NCBI GenBank assembly: GCA_001799195.1
Contig: MGSU01000215.1
Coordinates: forward strand, 1 to 6,975
Length of the DNA: 6,975 nucleotides
Source of the DNA: Deltaproteobacteria bacterium RIFOXYA12_FULL_61_11
Lineage (GTDB): Bacteria > Bdellovibrionota_F > JAHFAK01 > YA12-FULL-61-11
Reading direction: 5' to 3'
The notes beneath the pieces are model-generated. The model made no database searches. It worked only from the letters and a program-made list of their open reading frames with translations, and was not told where the DNA came from. The position numbers were made by a program, and so were the translations under genes. Shown here in pieces: positions 5,499 through 6,975 of this stretch (the first letter of the stretch is position 1; each line of letters begins with the position of its first letter).

Positions 5499-6975
5499 TC
5501 GTTTCCTTCACCCTCGACGGCAAACCCAAACAGGTCGAACTCCACCCCGGGGAACTCGCCCGCGACCTGCTGGTCCGGCTCGGAGTGCTCTCGGTGCGCG
5601 ACGGGTGCAGCGGCCAGGGGAGCTGCGGCGCCTGTACCGTCCTGCTCGACGGCAGGACCGTGAACTCCTGTCTGCTCCTCGCGGGGCAACTCGAGGGGCA
5701 TCGGGTCGATACGGTCCAGGGCCTTGCGAGACCGCGGGAGCTGTCCGTGATCCAACAAGCCTTCGTCGACGCTGGGGTGGTCCAGTGCGGCTATTGCACC
5801 CCGGCCATGGTCCAGGCCACCAAGGCCTTGCTCGACCGCTCCCCCCGTCCGACGAGGGAGGAGACCATCGATGCCTTCTCCGGCATCTTCTGCCGCTGCA
5901 CGGGTTACGAACAATACTTCGCCGCGGTCGAACTGGCCGTTGCCAGGCTCTCCGGGAAGAGCAGTGCCCGCATCGAAGTACCGGAATTCCGCGAAAACCT
6001 CGCCGTGGTGGGCAAGGCCCGCGGCAAGATCGATGGAGCCCGCCTGGCCCGCGGCGAAGGCGTCTTCGTCGAGGACAAGGTCCTGCCCGGGAGCTGTCAT
6101 TTGGTCATGCTCGGTTCGCCCCACGCCCATGCCTATATCTCCGCCATCGACACCTCGAGAGCCGAGGCGCTGCCCGGCGTGGTCGCGGTGCTGACCTGCA
6201 AGAACACGCCCCAAATACCTTACAACCAAGCAGGCCAGGGTTTTCCCGAACCCTCGCCCTATGACCGCACCCTGTTCGGCCGGAAGCTCCGCCACGTCGG
6301 GGACCGCGTTGCGGCCGTGATCGCCGAGAGCCGGGACCTCGCCCTCGCCGCCCGGGACCTCATCACCGTCGAGTACGAGGTCCTCGAGCCGGTCCTCACC
6401 ATCGCCCAGGCCGCGGCCGAGGGCGCCCCGGTCGTCCACGCCGGACCGATTGAGTTCGTCGGGGGAGCCCCGGACCGCGCTCCGGTCGGACCGGTGGATC
6501 CCCGCGACGGGACCATCCTCTACCAGTTCCCGATCCACGCCGATCCCTATCGCAACATCGCGGCTCGGGTCTCGGGCGGTATCGGCAATGTGCCCACGGG
6601 CTTAGCCGAGGCCGAGGTGGTACTGCGGCGGACCTACACAACCACCCAGGTCCAGTGCACCCCGGTCGAACCCCACGTGGTCTATACCCGGATGGACGGG
6701 GACCGCCTCGTCGTGCACGCCTCCACCCAAGTCCCCTGGCACGTCCGGCGCATCGTGGCCCGCGTGCTGGACATTCCCGAGAACCAGGTCCGGGTGATCA
6801 AGGAACGCGTGGGCGGCGGGTTCGGCGCGAAACAAGACATCGTGCTCGAGGAGGTCGCCGCGTACGCGACGTGGAGCACCGGCCGACCGGTCCTGTACCG
6901 CTATGACCGGGAAGAAGAGTTCATCGCCTCGCGTACCCGCCATCCCATGGAAATCACGGTCACCCTGGGCGCGAA
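5495..6975 (+). CDS. xdhD: Molybdopterin-dependent oxidoreductase Mo/Fe-S-binding subunit (XdhD/YgfN-like), 3' end outside window
   Basis: This is the catalytic subunit of a molybdenum hydroxylase. 493 residues are visible, about half of the roughly 956 expected, and the frame is open at the right edge. Residues 1-75 are a plant-type [2Fe-2S] domain with Cys38, Cys44, Cys47 and Cys59 (GCSGQGSCGAC). Residues 76-150 are the helical [2Fe-2S] domain with Cys98, Cys101, Cys133 and Cys135 (QCGYC and FCRCTGY). Residues 187-300 form the aldehyde oxidase a/b hammerhead (SPHAHA; KLRHVGDRVAAVIAES). From about 340 the molybdenum-cofactor domain starts, with RMDGDRLVVHASTQVPWHVR (399-418) and the cofactor loop RVGGGFGAKQD (438-448). 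The blocks PEPSPYDR, HASTQVPWH and YDREEEFIA match E. coli XdhD as I recall it. That family is annotated as probable selenate reductase or selenium-dependent hydroxylase, linked to purine oxidation. The substrate is not proven. No in-frame TGA is present, so any selenium would be in the cofactor, not selenocysteine. Confidence 0.9.
   Translation, partial: MIVSFTLDGKPKQVELHPGELARDLLVRLGVLSVRDGCSGQGSCGACTVLLDGRTVNSCLLLAGQLEGHRVDTVQGLARPRELSVIQQAFVDAGVVQCGYCTPAMVQATKALLDRSPRPTREETIDAFSGIFCRCTGYEQYFAAVELAVARLSGKSSARIEVPEFRENLAVVGKARGKIDGARLARGEGVFVEDKVLPGSCHLVMLGSPHAHAYISAIDTSRAEALPGVVAVLTCKNTPQIPYNQAGQGFPEPSPYDRTLFGRKLRHVGDRVAAVIAESRDLALAARDLITVEYEVLEPVLTIAQAAAEGAPVVHAGPIEFVGGAPDRAPVGPVDPRDGTILYQFPIHADPYRNIAARVSGGIGNVPTGLAEAEVVLRRTYTTTQVQCTPVEPHVVYTRMDGDRLVVHASTQVPWHVRRIVARVLDIPENQVRVIKERVGGGFGAKQDIVLEEVAAYATWSTGRPVLYRYDREEEFIASRTRHPMEITVTLGA

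Noticed and set aside
6482-6494. Palindrome CCGGTC-G-GACCGG inside the Mo/Fe-S subunit gene, similar to the candidate operator
   Set aside because: It is within codons of a conserved protein and differs in half-site and spacing from the 4617-4632 element, so it is probably codon-driven.
5111-6538. Long minus-strand open frame (475 codons) opposite the FAD and Mo/Fe-S subunit genes
   Set aside because: The + strand frames here encode unmistakable conserved proteins, while the antisense translation has no recognisable domain and no credible ribosome site. Long antisense frames are expected in high-GC genes with biased third positions.
5495-6975. Possible selenocysteine in the Mo/Fe-S subunit, given its link to selenium-dependent hydroxylases
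   Set aside because: The visible frame has no in-frame TGA. Enzymes of this group are thought to use labile selenium at the cofactor rather than selenocysteine.

Overview
The window is G+C-rich (roughly two thirds by eye) and densely coding. All supported genes lie on the + strand. The gene set (RecJ, a phosphatidylserine decarboxylase, an exported protein with a Sec signal peptide, strong GGAGG-type ribosome sites, Escherichia-like sigma-70 promoter hexamers) points to a high-GC bacterium, probably Gram-negative. The sequence does not fix the phylum; an uncultured Acidobacteriota- or deltaproteobacteria-like lineage would fit, but that is a guess.

Left block (1-3803): four genes packed head to tail, probably one transcript that begins upstream of the window. 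They are the C-terminal part of the single-strand exonuclease RecJ, an AMMECR1-domain protein (AmmeMemoRadiSam system protein A), a type II-like phosphatidylserine decarboxylase, and a DASS/SLC13 sodium-coupled anion transporter. Gaps are 11 and 12 bases, and the last pair overlaps. The functions (DNA repair, unknown redox or radical chemistry, phospholipid synthesis, anion uptake) form no obvious pathway, so this looks like a housekeeping operon of convenience.

Middle (3804-4682): a 235-base spacer with a candidate extended -10 promoter, a gene for a small exported protein of unknown function (4039-4461), and a 221-base spacer. The second spacer holds the best regulatory structure in the window: a 7-bp perfect inverted repeat, a TTGGCA-N17-TAGGGT promoter, and a 16-bp near-palindrome centred on the predicted transcription start.

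Right block (4683-6975): two translationally coupled genes (ATGA overlap) for a molybdenum hydroxylase. One is a separate FAD-binding subunit resembling Escherichia coli YgfM. The other is a fused [2Fe-2S]/molybdenum-cofactor subunit resembling XdhD (YgfN), which runs off the right edge. This family is annotated as 'probable selenate reductase' or selenium-dependent molybdenum hydroxylase and is linked to purine catabolism. All eight iron-sulfur cysteines are present. Electrons would pass from substrate at Mo through two [2Fe-2S] clusters to FAD.

I found no CRISPR array, mobile element, tRNA or rRNA, and no convincing rho-independent terminator. I also see no clearly new multi-gene system. 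The most interesting items are the molybdenum hydroxylase locus with its control region, the AMMECR1 gene without its usual partners in view, and the unknown exported protein.
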